Source: Pontivivens sp032464575
Lineage (GTDB): Bacteria; Pseudomonadota; Alphaproteobacteria; Rhodobacterales; Rhodobacteraceae
DNA: 64,000 nucleotides
NCBI GenBank assembly: GCA_032464575.1
Contig: JAWDKM010000004.1
Location: forward strand, 248,001-312,000
Direction of reading: 5' to 3'
Made by a program: the position numbers and the translations under genes. The notes under the pieces were generated by a model, which was given only the letters and a program-made list of their open reading frames with translations, was not told the origin of the DNA and made no database searches. Shown here in pieces: positions 31,835-39,763 of the stretch. The first letter of the stretch is position 1. Each line of letters begins with the position of its first letter.

Positions 31835-33007
31835 CTACTCCTTCTTGCCGAGCTGCTCCATCAGCGCGAGGCGGTCGGCCATCTTCCAGCTCTCCACGAT
31901 CTCGCCATTGCTGATCTGGTGCACGGCGATGGCGCCGAAGGCGACTTCCTCGCCCGTGGGCTCGGCACCGTAGAGCACGCCCGTATGCGTGCCGCGGATC
32001 GTGCCGACCACCGTCACCACGTCCTCGGCGACGTGGACGTCCTCGACGTCGAAGCGCACATCCGCGAGCCCCTCCTCGATGCCGGCGACCTGGTCGAAGA
32101 AGCCCTGCACGTCCATGGTTTCCGCCGACTCGCCATGCACGACCCAGCGGTCACTCAGCAGGTCCTCCATCATATCGATGTCGCCGGCGTTGATCGCGTT
32201 GTAGTAGCGCGCGACCATGTCGAGCGCCTGCTCCTCATAGAGCAGCGGCGATTCCAGCGCATCGGCGAAGTGGCCCACATCCGGCGAGGCAGAGCGCAGC
32301 CGCAGCGTGCCGAGCACCTGGTTGTTGCGCTGGGGATCGAGCACGAGGATCTCGCCCTCGAACACGCCGAACTGGGTCAGCTCCTCGATATTGGTGTAGT
32401 GCGTGATGATGAGCAGCGGACCGGACCGGTCCGGATCCCCCTCCCACGCGGAGATGCGCTCGCGCAGGGCCGTGACGTTCTTTGCCCCCTGCAGCGACAG
32501 AAGCAGGTTCAGCTCTGCATCCGTCTGCACCGGCACGTCTTCCAGCGCACCGGGCGTCGCGCGGTTGTAGCCCGCCGTCAGATGCTCCAGCGTCTGCTGG
32601 TTGCGGCACCACTCGCTGACCACGATCTGCGAGGGCACGATGTCGTTGAAGGCGAGCAGGCTGCCCAGATCGCGCATGTTCTGCGCGCCCTCGGGGCTCA
32701 TGATCCGCTGGTTCTCGCAATCGGTCGGGCTCACGTCGACGACGTCGAGCTTGCTCCAGTCCGTGGGCCCATGGCGCATCAGGTAGACCACGTCGTCGCG
32801 CAGGATCATCTCGCCGAAGAGCTGGAACGGCTCCAGCCGCAGCCCGTCCGCGATGTCCTCCTGGTCGATGGTCGCCGACATCTCGCCCACATGGGTGGAG
32901 ATCTGGCGCAGCGTCTCGCCGCGCTCCGGCTCCGCCGCGCTCTGCGCGAACAGCGCCATCGGAGCGCATACCGCAACCGTGGCAATGACATTCAAGGCGT
33001 AGTTCAT
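31835..33007 (-). CDS. exported histidine phosphatase-SnoaL-like fusion protein
   Basis: A 390-residue protein with a signal peptide (about 1-21, ALNVIATVAVCAPMALFA before QSAAEPE). The first domain is a histidine phosphatase: VVYLMRHGPTDW near residue 73 with the phospho-accepting histidine, VVSEWCRNQQTLEHL near 131 and LLIITHYTNIEEL near 198. From about 262 a NTF2/SnoaL-like domain follows: VARYYNAINAGDIDMMEDLL, DRWVVHGESAETMDVQGFFD, and GAIAVHQISNGEIVESWKMA, the ester-cyclase-like ending. Signal peptide implies periplasm or secretion. The combination is not one I know as a characterised enzyme; substrate unknown. Confidence 0.8.
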   Translation of the reverse strand: MNYALNVIATVAVCAPMALFAQSAAEPERGETLRQISTHVGEMSATIDQEDIADGLRLEPFQLFGEMILRDDVVYLMRHGPTDWSKLDVVDVSPTDCENQRIMSPEGAQNMRDLGSLLAFNDIVPSQIVVSEWCRNQQTLEHLTAGYNRATPGALEDVPVQTDAELNLLLSLQGAKNVTALRERISAWEGDPDRSGPLLIITHYTNIEELTQFGVFEGEILVLDPQRNNQVLGTLRLRSASPDVGHFADALESPLLYEEQALDMVARYYNAINAGDIDMMEDLLSDRWVVHGESAETMDVQGFFDQVAGIEEGLADVRFDVEDVHVAEDVVTVVGTIRGTHTGVLYGAEPTGEEVAFGAIAVHQISNGEIVESWKMADRLALMEQLGKKE

Positions 33008-33313
33008 GAGTGCGATCTCCTGAGCTCAAATGGGGTCGGGCAGCAATCGACGGCGAACGACGCACCCGCCATGATTGAAATGGCGTCGAACAACCAATCA
33101 TCAATGGATCGTTCTGGTGAGTGGCAGGTTCTCCCGCCGGGCAACGGCTGATCGACCTCGGACAGGACCATACGCGGCACGGATGAGGGCCGGGGTTTCC
33201 CATCAAGAACGGACGCGGCCTTTCTTCGACCCGCCTCCGCTCCGCCCTCTTGTCGGAGTGACGCGGACACCTGCTCCGCAGTTGCCCGCCGGTTCGGCCG
33301 GCAGTGCCCTGTG
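33008..33313. other. intergenic region, no gene seen
   Basis: About 306 bases between two minus-strand genes. The 150 bases next to the phosphatase start are moderately AT-rich and probably hold its promoter. GCCCTG-TGT-CAGGGC at 33306-33320 is a short hairpin overlapping the end of the hydrolase gene. No coding frame with character. Confidence 0.45.
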
Positions 33314-34090
33314 TCAGGGCGCCGCCATCACCCGCTCCCACCCGACGCGGAGCTGATCGGCGGTGAAGCCGTGGCCGCCGCCATGCAGGCAGAGCGACAG
33401 CTCCAGCCCTTCGGGCGACGTGCGGACGGTGCAGTCGAGCGGTCCGGCCTCGACCTCCTCCGCCGGGCCGAAGTTGCCATGGGCGGCGTACATGCTCAGA
33501 ACCTCCTCCACGTCGCCCTGGTGTGCATCGCCGATCGTGCGGCCCGCCATCGGCACGATCTCGTCCGTCGTGCCGTGGATATGGACGATGCTGACCGGCG
33601 GCGTCGGGCAATCCTGCGGGATCGGGTCCCAGAACGTGCCGGCGATCGGCACCGCACCCGCCAGCCGGTCGCCCATCTCGCAGGCGAGCGTCCATGTCAT
33701 CATCCCGCCGGCGGAGAAGCCCGCGGCCACCGCCCGCTCCGCATCCAGCCCGAAGCGCTCGATGGCGTCGTCGAGCACCGCCTCGGCGTATCCGCGCGCA
33801 TCCCAGTCGAGCGGGCCGGTCTCGGACGGTGCGTTCGGCAGCGCCCAGTCATCCCCCGGCGACTGCAGCCCGATCAGCGCCACGCCCAGATCGTCCGCCA
33901 TCTCCTGCAGCGACGGGGTGCCGACGATCCGCTCCGCCCGGCCGCGGTAGCCGTGCGCGAAGAGGATCAGGCCCTGCACCCCGTCCGGCACATGCGCCCA
34001 GTATTCACCACCGCCCGCCGTGCAGGGGGCGCAGTCCTGCGCCGCCGCCCCGCCCGCCGCCAGAACCGCCGCCGCCGCGATCCACCGCAT
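33314..34090 (-). CDS. exported alpha/beta hydrolase (PHB depolymerase/esterase-like)
   Basis: Secreted or periplasmic serine hydrolase of about 258 residues. Signal peptide from ATG 34090 (RWIAAAAVLAAGGAAA before QDCAPC). Strand-loop GLILFAHGYRG near residue 44 gives the oxyanion region, AAGFSAGGMMTWTLACEM near 127 holds the nucleophilic serine (GFSAG), VHIHGTTDEIVP near 170 the acid, and LHGGGHGF near 243 the histidine. The layout matches the LpqC/poly(3-hydroxybutyrate) depolymerase-like branch; feruloyl or other esterase activity is equally possible. An ATG four codons upstream is an alternative start. Confidence 0.83.
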   Translation of the reverse strand: MRWIAAAAVLAAGGAAAQDCAPCTAGGGEYWAHVPDGVQGLILFAHGYRGRAERIVGTPSLQEMADDLGVALIGLQSPGDDWALPNAPSETGPLDWDARGYAEAVLDDAIERFGLDAERAVAAGFSAGGMMTWTLACEMGDRLAGAVPIAGTFWDPIPQDCPTPPVSIVHIHGTTDEIVPMAGRTIGDAHQGDVEEVLSMYAAHGNFGPAEEVEAGPLDCTVRTSPEGLELSLCLHGGGHGFTADQLRVGWERVMAAP

Positions 34091-34227
34091 GTCGTCCTCC
34101 ATCGCTGACCCGGCGCATCCAGATAGCGCCCCGCGCGGCCCGGCCCCGTCGCGTTCGCGTGACCGCCCACTGGCGCCGGCCCGCCCGATCGGCTAGACCC
34201 CCTCGCGCGAACCGCATGAGGACAGAC

Positions 34228-35892
34228 ATGGCCCGCTATCTCGTCACCTCCGCCATTCCCTACATCAACGGGATCAAGCATCTGGGGAACCTCGTCGGCT
34301 CCCAGCTGCCGTCGGACGTCTACGCGCGCTACCTGCGCGGGCGGGGGCACGAGGTCATGCATATCTGCGCGACCGACGAGCATGGCAGCCCCGCGGAGCT
34401 TGCCGCCGCCAAGGCCGGCAAGCCCGTGGCCGAGTACTGTGCCGAGATGCACGAGGTCCAGGCCGAGCTCGCCCGCGGCTTCCGCCTCGCCTTCGACCAT
34501 TTCGGCCGCTCCTCCTCGCCCCAGAACCACGAGCTCACCCAGCATTTCGCCGCCAGGCTGCGGGAGAACGGCCTGATCGCCGAGGTGACGGAGCACCAGA
34601 TCTATTCCGTCACCGACGGCCGCTTCCTGCCCGACCGCTATGTCGAGGGCACCTGCCCCAACTGCGGCTACGACCGCGCGCGCGGCGACCAGTGCGAGAA
34701 CTGCACCAAGCAGCTCGACCCCACGGACCTGATCGCGCCGCGCTCCGCCATCTCCGGCGCCACCGATCTCGAGGTGCGCGCGACCACGCACCTCCATCTC
34801 AAGCAGTCCCAGCTCAAGGCCGAGCTTTCCGACTGGATCGAGAGCAAGCACGACTGGCCCGTCCTCACCACCTCCATCGCCAAGAAATGGCTCAACGACG
34901 GCGACGGCCTGCAGGACCGGGGCATCACCCGCGACCTCGAATGGGGCGTGCCGGTGCCCGAGCTGCCCGGCAAGGTCTTCTACGTCTGGTTCGACGCGCC
35001 CATCGCCTACATCGCCGCCACCGCCGAGAAGTTCGGGGATTGGGAGCGCTGGTGGCGCACGGACAAGGGCGCGGAGGACGTGACCTACGTCCAGTTCATG
35101 GGCAAGGACAACGTCCCCTTCCACACCATCAGCTTCCCCGCCACCATCCTCGGGTCGGGCGAGCCGTGGAAGCTCGTCGACTACATCAAGTCCTTCAACT
35201 ACCTCAATTACGAGGGCGGACAGTTCTCCACCTCCCAGGGCCGCGGCGTCTTCATGGACCAGGCGCTCAGCGTGCTGCCTGCCGACTACTGGCGCTGGTG
35301 GCTGATGTCGAACGTGCCCGAAACCTCCGACAGCCAGTTCACGTGGGAGAGCTTCCAGGCCGGCTGCAACAAGGACCTCGCCGACGTGCTCGGCAACTTC
35401 GTCAGCCGCGTGACCAAGTTCTGCCGCTCCAAGTTCGGCGAGACCGTGCCCGACGGCCCCTATGGCGAGAGCGAGCAGGCCCTGATCGACGAGCTCACCC
35501 GCCGCACCCGTCTCTACGAGGAGCACATGGCGGCGATGGAGTTCCGCAAGGCCACCGCCGAGCTGCGCGCCATCTGGGTCGCGGGCAACGAGTACCTGCA
35601 GGAGACCGCGCCCTGGGCCGCGTTCAAGGAGGACGAGGGCCGCGCCGCCGGCATCATCCGTCTCGCGCTGAACCTGATCCGGTTCTACGCGGTGCTCTCG
35701 GCGCCCTTCATCCCGGATGCCGCGGAAACGCTGCGCGACGCGCTGAACACCGACGAGGCGTGGCCAGAGGACGTCGCAGGCGCGCTGGAGGTGCTGAAGC
35801 CCGGCCACGCCTTCAGCGTGCCCGACAACCTCTTCGACAAGATCACCGACGATCAGCGAGAGGACTGGCAGGAACGGTTCAAGGGCCGGTGA
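34228..35892 (+). CDS. metG: methionyl-tRNA synthetase
   Basis: Charges tRNA-Met; 554 residues. Class I signature HIGH form PYINGIKHLGN at residues 11-21, zinc knuckle CPNCGYDRARGDQCENC near 145-161, and the second signature FSTSQGRGVFMDQAL near 330 in place of KMSKS, as in the alphaproteobacterial short MetG group. WRWWLMSNVPETSDSQF and the anticodon-binding helices with FVSRVTKFCRSKFGE follow. No C-terminal dimerisation domain. ATG 34228 is preceded by GAGG; ATG 34216 is an alternative. Confidence 0.94.
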   Translation: MARYLVTSAIPYINGIKHLGNLVGSQLPSDVYARYLRGRGHEVMHICATDEHGSPAELAAAKAGKPVAEYCAEMHEVQAELARGFRLAFDHFGRSSSPQNHELTQHFAARLRENGLIAEVTEHQIYSVTDGRFLPDRYVEGTCPNCGYDRARGDQCENCTKQLDPTDLIAPRSAISGATDLEVRATTHLHLKQSQLKAELSDWIESKHDWPVLTTSIAKKWLNDGDGLQDRGITRDLEWGVPVPELPGKVFYVWFDAPIAYIAATAEKFGDWERWWRTDKGAEDVTYVQFMGKDNVPFHTISFPATILGSGEPWKLVDYIKSFNYLNYEGGQFSTSQGRGVFMDQALSVLPADYWRWWLMSNVPETSDSQFTWESFQAGCNKDLADVLGNFVSRVTKFCRSKFGETVPDGPYGESEQALIDELTRRTRLYEEHMAAMEFRKATAELRAIWVAGNEYLQETAPWAAFKEDEGRAAGIIRLALNLIRFYAVLSAPFIPDAAETLRDALNTDEAWPEDVAGALEVLKPGHAFSVPDNLFDKITDDQREDWQERFKGR

Positions 35893-36293
35893 GGCTGGTC
35901 GTGTCGGGGCCGAACGGTCCGGGTGCGGAGGCCGGGACGGTTGGAGGCTGCGTGCGACCATTTCGGCTTGACTACCGCGCTCAGTCGACACCATCCGGCC
36001 GTCCAACCGATTTAAAGGAGGTTCCGGTGAGCCGGACGCGCGCCGGCCCGTGGGATGGCGCTCCCGCTCTTGGAGCGACGCACTTTATCACCGCAGTGTC
36101 ATTGCTCCGCCGGAACCGCCCCGCCCGGCATCAAAGCGCCAGCCCGTCGGAACGGGCCGGCGCTCGTCCGGCGCCTTCGGCTTGGCTCCGGGCCAAGTTG
36201 AGCGCGCAACGCACCGCCAGCTCCCCCGCTCCACCCTTAAAGAAGAAAACCCTCCTCCCTCCGAGGGGGAGGAGGGAGGAGGGGGCACGCCGA
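35893..36293. other. 400-base spacer with terminator, no gene supported
   Basis: Between convergent metG and the EEP-family gene. Contains several short palindromes (CTTGGC-TCCGG-GCCAAG near 36179) and a perfect Shine-Dalgarno string AAAGGAGGT at 36015-36023 before GTG 36027. The frame from that GTG has no stop until it has run through the terminator and deep into the antisense of the next gene, so I do not call it. Confidence 0.45.
36236..36282 (-). terminator. intrinsic terminator of the EEP-family gene
   Basis: Perfect 12-bp stem CCTCCTCCCTCC / GGAGGGAGGAGG (36251-36262 and 36271-36282) with an eight-base loop. On the minus strand the stem is followed by GGGTTTTCTTCTTTAAGG, a good T tract, 12 bases after the gene's stop codon. 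Confidence 0.8.
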
Positions 36294-37418
36294 TCACAAA
36301 TCCACATCCACCCAGATCAGATGATGATCCGACGCCGCGTGCTGCGGCCGGGTCAGCTCCGGATAGACCTCCCAGCGCGGCGGGCGCGAGCCCGGCCACG
36401 CGCCCTTCCTGAACAGCCCGCCCCGCTCGACCCGGTCGAAGAGCGCGGGCGACAGCAGCAGGTAGTCGATCTTGTCGTTGTCGTTGCCCAGGTCGATCGT
36501 CCCGATCCCGCGATTGCCGTTCTCCGCGCGGAACTCGAACTCGGTGAAACCCGGATGTTCGGAGGCGTCGCGCAGGTCGGTCTCCGCCAGCAGCGGCGCC
36601 AGCTCATCGCTGTCCGGCGTGTCGTTCAGGTCGCCCACCACGGCGACGAACGCGCGCCCCTCCTTCCTCAGTCGCCGATAGTACCCGGCCACCGCCTCCG
36701 CCTGCGCCCGCCGCCGGGCGCGCGAGGAGGGCGAGTTGCCGCCGAACTTGCTCTTGAAGTGGTTGGCCAGCACCACCAGCACCTCGCCCGACGGCGTCGT
36801 CACCTCGAATTCCGGACAGTCGCGGCTGAAGATCCGGGTACCCTCGGGCGTCAGGTCGTCCACATGGCTCAGCACCCGCCCGATGGGAAAGCCCGCGCGC
36901 GTCGCCAGCCCCACATCGATCCCCCGCCGGTCGTTGCCGTCGATCAGCATGATGTTGGCGTAGGTCTCCGCGAGACCGAGTGCGCGGGCCATCTGCTCCT
37001 GGAACATCACGAGCACCGGCCGGCTCTCCGCCTCCACCACGGCGAGCACGTCGGCGCCCGCGTCGAAGATCGTGCGGGCGGTCAGCAAGAGCGCCGTCTC
37101 CTCCACCGCCTCGGTCTTCAGCTCCACCCAGCCGATCCAGTCGCCACGCCCCCCCGCCTCGATCCGGACCGGCGTGCCGCGCACGATGAGCCGCCCCCGG
37201 ATCCGGCGCAGCCGCGCGAACGGCCCCTCGTCGCCACGCAGCAGCCCGAGCGCCTCCAGCAGCTCCAGCATCCGTGCGCGATCCGCGTCGTCGTAGGAGA
37301 CCTTCTCGAAGAGTGTGTTGAGCTCCGCGAAGGCATCGAGCACCGCGCCCGGCGCGCCGTCGTTGAAGACCCGCGCCCGGTCGAACAGGTTCTCGACATT
37401 GTAGGCCGCGATCCGCAT
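36294..37418 (-). CDS. endonuclease/exonuclease/phosphatase family protein
   Basis: A 374-residue member of the metal-dependent EEP superfamily (DNase I, exonuclease III, inositol phosphatases). Start RIAAYNVENLFDRARVF with the conserved asparagine, ADVLAVVEAESRPVL near 124 with the catalytic glutamate, VLANHFKSKFGG near 223 with the histidine, VVGDLNDTPDSDEL near 266 with the DxN pair, IDYLLLSP near 315 and the final SDHHLIWVDVD. No signal peptide, so cytoplasmic. Nuclease or phosphatase activity cannot be separated by sequence reading. Confidence 0.87.
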   Translation of the reverse strand: MRIAAYNVENLFDRARVFNDGAPGAVLDAFAELNTLFEKVSYDDADRARMLELLEALGLLRGDEGPFARLRRIRGRLIVRGTPVRIEAGGRGDWIGWVELKTEAVEETALLLTARTIFDAGADVLAVVEAESRPVLVMFQEQMARALGLAETYANIMLIDGNDRRGIDVGLATRAGFPIGRVLSHVDDLTPEGTRIFSRDCPEFEVTTPSGEVLVVLANHFKSKFGGNSPSSRARRRAQAEAVAGYYRRLRKEGRAFVAVVGDLNDTPDSDELAPLLAETDLRDASEHPGFTEFEFRAENGNRGIGTIDLGNDNDKIDYLLLSPALFDRVERGGLFRKGAWPGSRPPRWEVYPELTRPQHAASDHHLIWVDVDL

Positions 37419-37562
37419 TCCGCCCTCCGGCCGCCGTCCCCCGCGCCATAGCACGAACCGCCGTCCCGCTCTACCGCGCCGCGGCACCGGTATGACTTGA
37501 TGTCCCACGCCCGCTGCACGCATGGTGCACCGGTCACGCACCCCTGATGTCGGAGCCCTCCA

Positions 37563-38483
37563 GTGCAGCAATCCCCGCCCGGCGCGGCCCTGCCCCACCC
37601 GGCCCGCAGCCACGCCGACAACCTGCGGGGGCTGGGCTGGATGCTGTTCTCGGTCGCCACCGCCTCGGCCATGTCGGTGGGCGTGCGGGTGGTCAGCCTC
37701 GAAATCGACAGCCGGATGATCGTGACGCTGCGCGCCGGCATCACCACACTTATCCTTCTGGTTTTGCTGCCCTTTCTCTGGCGGAGGCTGCGGATCACGA
37801 GCTGGCGGGACCATATCATCCGTGGCGCGCTGATCGGCGTGTCGACCCATCTGGGCTTCTACACGCTGGCCGAGATCCCGCTGGCGACGGCGACGGTGCT
37901 GTTCTTCACGGCACCGATCTTCGCCACGATCCTCGCCGCCCTCTTCCAGAACGAGCGTGTCGGTCCGCGCCGCTGGGCCGCCGTCGCCGCGGGCTTCCTC
38001 GGCGCCGCCATCATCCTGCGCCCCGGCTTCAACGAGCTGCACCCCGCGATGCTCGCAGCCCTCGCCTCCTCGCTGCTCTTTGCCATCGCGCTGTCCATGA
38101 GCCGCCGGGTCGCGACGGCGGACGGGCCGTTCTCCGCCTTCGTCACCTCGGTCGTCGTCACACTGGTGCTGAGCCTGCCGGTCGCCGCCCCGGTCTGGTC
38201 GCTGCCGCAGAGCACCCTCGGCTGGTCGGTCATGGCCCTCGTGGTCGCGACCGGAGCCATGCGCAACATCGGCGACATCCAGGCCTACCGCTATGCCGAA
38301 GCGGGGCTGCTCGCCCCCGTCACCTACCTGCGGCTGGTGCTGATCGGACTGGCGGGATACGTGCTCTTCGGCGAGGTGATCGACAGCTATACTGGCGTCG
38401 GCGCAACACTCATCGTTGTCTCCACGCTCTATATCGCGCACCGCGCCCGTGTCGCTTCCAAAGCGGGGCGGCGCGGCGCATAG
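37563..38483 (+). CDS. DMT family (EamA) transporter
   Basis: Inner-membrane exporter of 306 residues with ten hydrophobic helices in two EamA repeats, each of about 140 residues. Typical elements: MLFSVATASAMSVGVRVVSL near 27, LRAGITTLILLVLLPFLW near 57, TLAEIPLATATVLFFTAPIF near 101 and GLLAPVTYLRLVLIGLAGYV near 245. Start is GTG 37563 (QQSPPGAALPHP). Such carriers export metabolites or amino acids; the substrate is unknown. Confidence 0.86.
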   Translation: MQQSPPGAALPHPARSHADNLRGLGWMLFSVATASAMSVGVRVVSLEIDSRMIVTLRAGITTLILLVLLPFLWRRLRITSWRDHIIRGALIGVSTHLGFYTLAEIPLATATVLFFTAPIFATILAALFQNERVGPRRWAAVAAGFLGAAIILRPGFNELHPAMLAALASSLLFAIALSMSRRVATADGPFSAFVTSVVVTLVLSLPVAAPVWSLPQSTLGWSVMALVVATGAMRNIGDIQAYRYAEAGLLAPVTYLRLVLIGLAGYVLFGEVIDSYTGVGATLIVVSTLYIAHRARVASKAGRRGA

Positions 38484-38519
38484 TCCGCGCGACACGCCAT
38501 CAGACCGCATGGAAACAAC

Positions 38520-39404
38520 ATGAATCCCGAGCTCACCCTGGGCGGCGCGAACATCGTCGTCCTCGCCGTCGCCGCCTTTCTCATCCTCGTCGTCTTCCTC
38601 GGTGTGCGCATCGTGCCACAGTCGGAGAAGCACGTGGTCGAGCGTCTGGGCCGCCTGCAGAAGGTGCTGGGCCCGGGCGTCAACTTCATCGTGCCCTTCC
38701 TCGACCGGGTGAAACACCGGATCTCGATCCTCGAACGCCAACTTCCCACCGCCAGTCAGGACGCGATCACCGCCGACAACGTGCTGCTGCAGGTCGAGAC
38801 CAGCGTCTTCTACCGCATCACCGAACCGGAAAAGACGGTCTACCGCATCCGCGACGTCGACGCCGCGATCTCCACCACCGTGGCGGGCATCGTCCGGTCC
38901 TCCATCGGCGCGATGGAGCTCGACGCGGTCCAGTCCAACCGCGCCCATCTCATCGACCAGATCAAGGACGCGCTCGTCGCCGTGGTCGATGACTGGGGCA
39001 TTATCGTGACCCGGGTCGAGATCCTGGACGTCGATCTCGACGAGGCGACCAAGGCTGCGATGCTCCAGCAGCTCAACGCCGAACGCGCCCGCCGCGCCCA
39101 GGTGACGGAGGCCGAGGGTACCAAGCGGGCCGTAGAGCTTGCCGCCGACGGCGAACTCTACGCCGCCGAGCAGGCCGCGAAGGCGCGCCGGATCACCGCG
39201 GACGCAGAGGCCTACGCCACCTCCGTCGTCTCCGCCGCCATCGCCGATAACGGGCTGGAGGCCGCACAGTACAACGTCGCGCTCAAACAGGTGGAGGCGC
39301 TGACCGCTCTCGGCCACGGCGATGGCAAGCAGACGATCGTGCTGCCCGCCAACGCGGTCGATGCCTTCGCCGACGCGTTCCAGATGCTGAAGGGGCGTGG
39401 CTGA
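38520..39404 (+). CDS. SPFH/band 7 (stomatin-like) membrane protein
   Basis: A 294-residue prohibitin-homology protein with one N-terminal helix (NIVVLAVAAFLILVVFLGVR, about 11-30) and a long SPFH domain: VPQSEKHVVERLGRLQKVLG near 32, ISILERQLPTASQDAITADN near 70, then a helical coil (AKAARRITADAEAYATSVVS). Related QmcA/HflK-type proteins scaffold membrane microdomains and modulate FtsH. Its stop overlaps the NfeD gene by one base (TGATG), the classic partner arrangement. Confidence 0.9.
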   Translation: MNPELTLGGANIVVLAVAAFLILVVFLGVRIVPQSEKHVVERLGRLQKVLGPGVNFIVPFLDRVKHRISILERQLPTASQDAITADNVLLQVETSVFYRITEPEKTVYRIRDVDAAISTTVAGIVRSSIGAMELDAVQSNRAHLIDQIKDALVAVVDDWGIIVTRVEILDVDLDEATKAAMLQQLNAERARRAQVTEAEGTKRAVELAADGELYAAEQAAKARRITADAEAYATSVVSAAIADNGLEAAQYNVALKQVEALTALGHGDGKQTIVLPANAVDAFADAFQMLKGRG

Positions 39405-39688
39405 TGCTCGCGCTCTGGTGGGTCTGGGCGCTGGCGGGCCTCGCCCTGCTCGCCCTCTGCGCCGTGGCGCCCGAGGCCGTGCTGCTCGGCTTCGCCTTCG
39501 GGGCGCTCGTCACCGCACTGGTCCTCGGCCTCGGCGGTCCGCTCGACACGGCGCTCACCGGCAGCGTGCCGCTGACGCTGCTCTTCTTCGCCGCCGTCTC
39601 GCTGGTCGCGTGGCTCGCGATGCGCCGCCTGCTCGGCGTGCGGCCGGGGCAGGCCAAGACCTTCGAGCGGGATATCAACGAGGACTGA
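39404..39688 (+). CDS. short NfeD family protein
   Basis: A 94-residue membrane protein, short NfeD form lacking the protease domain. Hydrophobic segments about 3-35 (WWVWALAGLALLALCAVAPE, VLLGFAFGALVTALVLGL) and 50-66 (TLLFFAAVSLVAWLAMRRLL). Encoded right after the SPFH gene with a one-base overlap. The OB-like cytoplasmic tail usual in NfeD is missing or very short here (VRPGQAKTFERDINED). Confidence 0.82.
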   Translation: MLALWWVWALAGLALLALCAVAPEAVLLGFAFGALVTALVLGLGGPLDTALTGSVPLTLLFFAAVSLVAWLAMRRLLGVRPGQAKTFERDINED

Positions 39689-39763
39689 AACCGGGACCGG
39701 GAGCGCCTTGAGCCCCCTCCCCCGGGGCTCTAGCCTCTGACACTCAGCGACTCGGGGGACCCC

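Noticed and set aside
35200..35260. Missing KMSKS motif in metG as a sign of a broken enzyme
   Set aside because: The FSTSQ form occurs in the alphaproteobacterial MetG type and the rest of the protein is complete.
36294..39317. Open frame of about 1000 codons on the minus strand covering the DMT and SPFH genes
   Set aside because: Only its last 374 codons (from 37418) are a real EEP-family gene; the rest is antisense to two well-supported plus-strand genes and has shadow-frame composition.
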